NCBI GenBank assembly: GCA_031282465.1
Contig: JAITDR010000176.1
Span: forward strand, 1-7,943
Direction: 5' to 3'
DNA from: Desulfovibrio sp.
GTDB taxonomy: Bacteria > Desulfobacterota > Desulfovibrionia > Desulfovibrionales > Desulfovibrionaceae
DNA: 7,943 nucleotides
Shown: piece after piece, positions 6,670 to 7,943 of the stretch
Position numbering within the stretch: position 1 is the stretch's first letter
Layout of the letters: every line of letters starts with the position of its first letter
Program-made: the position numbers and the translations under genes
Notes under the pieces: generated by a model
The model's database searches: none
What the model was told of the DNA's origin: nothing
Seen by the model: only the letters and a program-made list of their open reading frames with translations

Positions 6670-6753
6670 ATGGCGAAGTTCCTTGCGGACGTGGCCGTTG
6701 CTGTTGCAGCGGCCGTCATCGCGGCCCTGATTATTCGTTTTCTGAACGTCTAA
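6670..6753 (+). CDS. 27-aa hydrophobic peptide, unit 3 (type B; putative type I toxin)
   Basis: The peptide runs MAKFLADVAVAVAAAVIAAL then IIRFLNV. It has the same length as type A and shares M-x-K-F, AAV-x-AALI-x-RF-x-NV and the membrane helix, but residues 2-13 differ (ADVAVAV in place of TNVLAATV), adding D7. GGAGG is 8 nt before the ATG in hairpin TCCTCC-GAAA-GGAGGG (6647-6662); the last pair is a T-G wobble. An outer GAGC/GCTC pairing (6633-6636 / 6666-6669) replaces the AAGC/GCTT of type A. Its 3' hairpin (6762-6794) gains an inner AGGAA/TTCCT stem. Function is inferred as for unit 1. Confidence 0.72.
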   Translation: MAKFLADVAVAVAAAVIAALIIRFLNV

Positions 6754-6874
6754 ACAGGTTTGCCCCTGAAGGAACAGCCATTCCTGTCAGGGGCGGGAAA
6801 CCTGGACCTAATAAATCCGGGGGGCTTGCCGGGGCCGGGGGCGTTAACGCGCCTTCCGGCCCAACCTGACAAAT

Positions 6875-6903
6875 ACTCTACGCATTCCCGGCCGGCGTGT
6901 CAA
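6875..6903 (-). promoter_or_regulatory. Antisense promoter, unit 3
   Basis: Minus-strand TTGACA (6903-6898), 17-bp spacer, TAGAGT (6880-6875). Predicted to drive leftward RNA over the unit 3 3' UTR and ORF. Confidence 0.6.
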
Positions 6904-6975
6904 GCCCCTCTTGCCGGATTTCAGCAGACAGGGTAGGAGAGCCGCAGGCAAGTCCTCCGAAAGGAGGGTAAGCTC

Positions 6976-7059
6976 ATGGCGAAGTTCCTTGCGGACGTGG
7001 CCGTTGCTGTTGCAGCGGCCGTCATCGCGGCCCTGATTATGCGTTTTCTGAACGTCTGA
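6976..7059 (+). CDS. 27-aa hydrophobic peptide, unit 4 (type B; putative type I toxin)
   Basis: Identical to the unit 3 peptide except I22 to M (…AALIMRFLNV); the stop is TGA instead of TAA. The Shine-Dalgarno hairpin is TCCTCC-GAAA-GGAGGG at 6953-6968, 7 nt before the ATG. The 3' hairpin is at 7068-7101, again with an AGGAA/TTCCT inner stem but with a different loop. The antisense promoter is at 7182-7210. Confidence 0.72.
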   Translation: MAKFLADVAVAVAAAVIAALIMRFLNV

Positions 7060-7181
7060 ACAGGTTTGCCCCTGAAGGAATTGCCATTTCCTGTCAGGGG
7101 CGAGACTCAGCGGAATAAAAATCCGGGGGGGCTTGCCGGGGCCGGGGGCGTTGACGCGCCTTCCGGCCCAACCTGACAAAT

Positions 7182-7210
7182 ACACTACGCATTCCCGGCC
7201 GGCGTGTCAA
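7182..7210 (-). promoter_or_regulatory. Antisense promoter, unit 4
   Basis: Minus-strand TTGACA (7210-7205), 17-bp spacer, TAGTGT (7187-7182). The -10 is weaker (3 of 6) than in units 2 and 3. Confidence 0.55.
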
Positions 7211-7282
7211 GTCCCTCTTGCCGGATTTCAACAGACAGGATAGGAGAGCCGCAGGCAAGTCCTCCGAAAGGAGGGTAAGCTC

Positions 7283-7366
7283 ATGGCGAAGTTCCTTGCG
7301 GACGTGGCCGTTGCTGTTATAGCGGCCGTCATCGCGGCCCTGATTATGCGTTTTATGAACGTCTAA
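7283..7366 (+). CDS. 27-aa hydrophobic peptide, unit 5 (type B; putative type I toxin)
   Basis: Type B with A13 to I and L25 to M (…RFMNV), both hydrophobic-for-hydrophobic; A13I needs two base changes (GCA to ATA) and keeps the frame and helix. The Shine-Dalgarno hairpin is TCCTCC-GAAA-GGAGGG at 7260-7275. The 3' hairpin (7375-7406) has inner GGAA/TTCC. It is the last complete copy. Its antisense promoter (7487-7515) has the poorest -10, so this copy might be the least well repressed. Confidence 0.7.
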   Translation: MAKFLADVAVAVIAAVIAALIMRFMNV

Positions 7367-7486
7367 ACAGGTTTGCCCCTGAAGGAACGCCATTCCAGTC
7401 AGGGGCGGGAAACCTGGATCTAATAAATCCGGGGGACTTGCCGGGGCCGGGGGCGTTAACGCGCCTTCCGGCCCAACCTGACAAGT

Positions 7487-7515
7487 ACCTTACGCATTCC
7501 CGGCCGGCATGTCAA
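7487..7515 (-). promoter_or_regulatory. Antisense promoter, unit 5
   Basis: Minus-strand TTGACA (7515-7510), 17-bp spacer, TAAGGT (7492-7487; 3 of 6). The -35 is supplied by the truncated sixth unit, which may explain why that remnant persists. Confidence 0.5.
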
Positions 7516-7562
7516 GCCCCTCTTGCCGGATTTCGCAGACAGCGTAGGAACGCCGCAGGCAA
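7503..7562 (+). pseudogene. Truncated sixth repeat unit without ORF
   Basis: About 60 bp match the start of a unit, from GCCGGCATGTCAAG through GCCGCAGGCAA. Identity then stops just before the TCCTCC arm, so the Shine-Dalgarno hairpin and peptide ORF are missing. It has small differences (TTTCGCAGACAGCG for TTTCAGCAGACAGGG). It marks the right edge of the array and carries the -35 of the unit 5 antisense promoter. Confidence 0.8.
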
Positions 7563-7752
7563 ACGAAGCCGCACAAGCGCGATACTGCGCTTCCGGGCAA
7601 TGTTTCGGCGCAAGCCGGCAGTCCGGCTCGTTTCAGCGTTAAGATTGCGCTATGCAGATACATGAACGCAAATGAGGGGGTCCGGGGGAAATCATTTCCC
7701 CCGGCCGACGGAGTCATATAAATCATCATTGCAATGTTTCAAGGAATTTCCG
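7563..7752. other. Gene-free interval after the array
   Basis: No gene is seen. Two hairpins are present, AAGCGC-gatact-GCGCTT (7575-7592) and AGCCGG-cagt-CCGGCT (7613-7628), followed by the 34-bp repeat copy 2. CATATAAAT near 7715-7723 is AT-rich enough for a -10 of the gene at 7753, but I found no matching -35. Confidence 0.4.
7672..7705. repeat. 34-bp dispersed palindromic repeat, copy 2
   Basis: Identical over 34 bases and in the same orientation to 1010-1043. The inverted repeat CCGGGGGAAAT-c-ATTTCCCCCGG is at 7682-7704. It sits about 50 bp before the start of the last gene. Confidence 0.75.
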
Positions 7753-7943
7753 ATGAACATGGACAGCGTTGCCGTTTACGAGTTTCTGCACAAGACGATC
7801 CGCAACGTCGTGCCCGGAAAACCTCTGCAGCGGCGCTGCATTGAGGCTTTGCGCGCCGCCCTGTTTCCGGAAGTTCTTGAGGATATCCGCATCACGGCGG
7901 CCGACGCGTTGCGGGAAGGCGCGGCAACGCGGGTGGTAGTCCA
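7753..7943 (+). CDS. Unrecognised protein, first 63 residues (partial, runs off right edge)
   Basis: Starts MNMDSVAVYEFLHKTIRNVV with AAGGAA 7 nt before the ATG. A second ATG two codons later is possible. The visible part has no signal peptide or membrane segment and reads as mixed helix with charged residues (LQRRCIEALRAALFPEVLED, then ITAADALREGAATRVVV). I cannot name a family from this fragment. Confidence 0.6.
   Translation, partial: MNMDSVAVYEFLHKTIRNVVPGKPLQRRCIEALRAALFPEVLEDIRITAADALREGAATRVVV

Larger units (their letters stand above)
5983..7562 (+). repeat. Tandem array of five ~305-bp units plus a truncated sixth
   Basis: Unit boundaries, each starting at GCCGGCGTGTCA or its variant, are 5983-6282 (300 bp), 6283-6584 (302), 6585-6890 (306), 6891-7197 (307), 7198-7502 (305) and a remnant 7503-7562. 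Each complete unit contains in order: a divergent promoter zone, the Shine-Dalgarno-sequestering hairpin, a 27-codon ORF, a TTTGCCCCTGA/TCAGGGGC hairpin, a variable spacer of about 25-30 nt, and a GGGCCGG/CCGGCCC hairpin. The -10 of a leftward promoter follows, its -35 being in the next unit. The units are highly alike, but the spacers and ORF first halves differ, so the array is not a recent perfect amplification. This is the layout of repeated type I toxin-antitoxin loci. No direct evidence of mobility (integrase, target duplication) is present. Confidence 0.9.

Noticed and set aside
6844..7393. Repeated minus-strand ORFs of about 100 codons in the array
   Set aside because: They recur only because the DNA repeats, start and stop in different places from unit to unit, and cross the hairpins and antisense promoters.
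5983..7502. Array of non-coding MITE or transposon-derived repeats only
   Set aside because: The constant 27-codon frame, silent and conservative changes and aligned ribosome binding sites favour a coding unit; no terminal inverted repeats or target duplications were seen. Not fully excluded.
5983..7562. CRISPR array
   Set aside because: Units are 300-307 bp and nearly identical throughout, with no short-repeat and unique-spacer pattern and no cas genes.

Overview
The window is GC-rich bacterial DNA. The gene content (purA, gap, an unusual radical SAM protein) and the dispersed GGGGCTCCGCCCC-type palindromes look like Desulfovibrionales or related sulfate-reducing Deltaproteobacteria. That assignment is an inference from general resemblance, with no marker gene to prove it.

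Left half (1-3827). Four genes are all on the minus strand: a radical SAM protein running off the left edge (<1-821), a DEDDy 3'-5' exonuclease (1155-1907), adenylosuccinate synthetase purA (2043-3353) and a small protein of unknown function (3474-3827). The exonuclease, purA and the small gene may be co-transcribed from a promoter near 3880-3907. Between the exonuclease and the radical SAM gene lies about 330 bp of GC-rich hairpins with no gene. A shared region at 3828-4120 separates these genes from gap, a NAD-type glyceraldehyde-3-phosphate dehydrogenase on the plus strand (4121-5137). gap has a good sigma70 promoter and a strong intrinsic terminator. This half is ordinary housekeeping sequence.

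Right half (5208-7943). After the gap terminator comes a candidate small RNA of about 200 nt (about 5372-5575). It has its own promoter, several perfect or near-perfect hairpins, three loops with the same TCCCCCCAA motif, one loop (CCCTCCTTTT) resembling the anti-Shine-Dalgarno tail of 16S rRNA, and a textbook terminator. A small cupin gene (5648-6028) follows.

The most striking element is next: five tandem units of 300-307 bp (5983-7502) and a truncated sixth (7503-7562). Each complete unit encodes one 27-residue hydrophobic peptide in two related sequence types. Its Shine-Dalgarno site is paired in a TCCTCC-GAAA-GGAGG hairpin, and the ORF is followed by two strong hairpins. On the opposite strand just downstream is a TTGACA-17 bp-TAGAGT-like promoter that would drive an RNA antisense to that unit's 3' UTR and probably its ORF. 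This is the architecture of a type I toxin-antitoxin system of the small membrane-peptide kind, in a tandem arrangement like the E. coli Ldr loci. I do not recognise the peptide family, so the toxin role is an inference. The small RNA's CCCTCCTTT loop is perfectly complementary to the Shine-Dalgarno regions of units 3-5, which raises the possibility of a trans layer of control, although such complementarity is expected for any purine-rich ribosome binding site.

The window ends with the first 63 codons of an unrecognised plus-strand gene (7753 onward). Just upstream of it is a second copy of a 34-bp palindromic repeat also found at 1010-1043.
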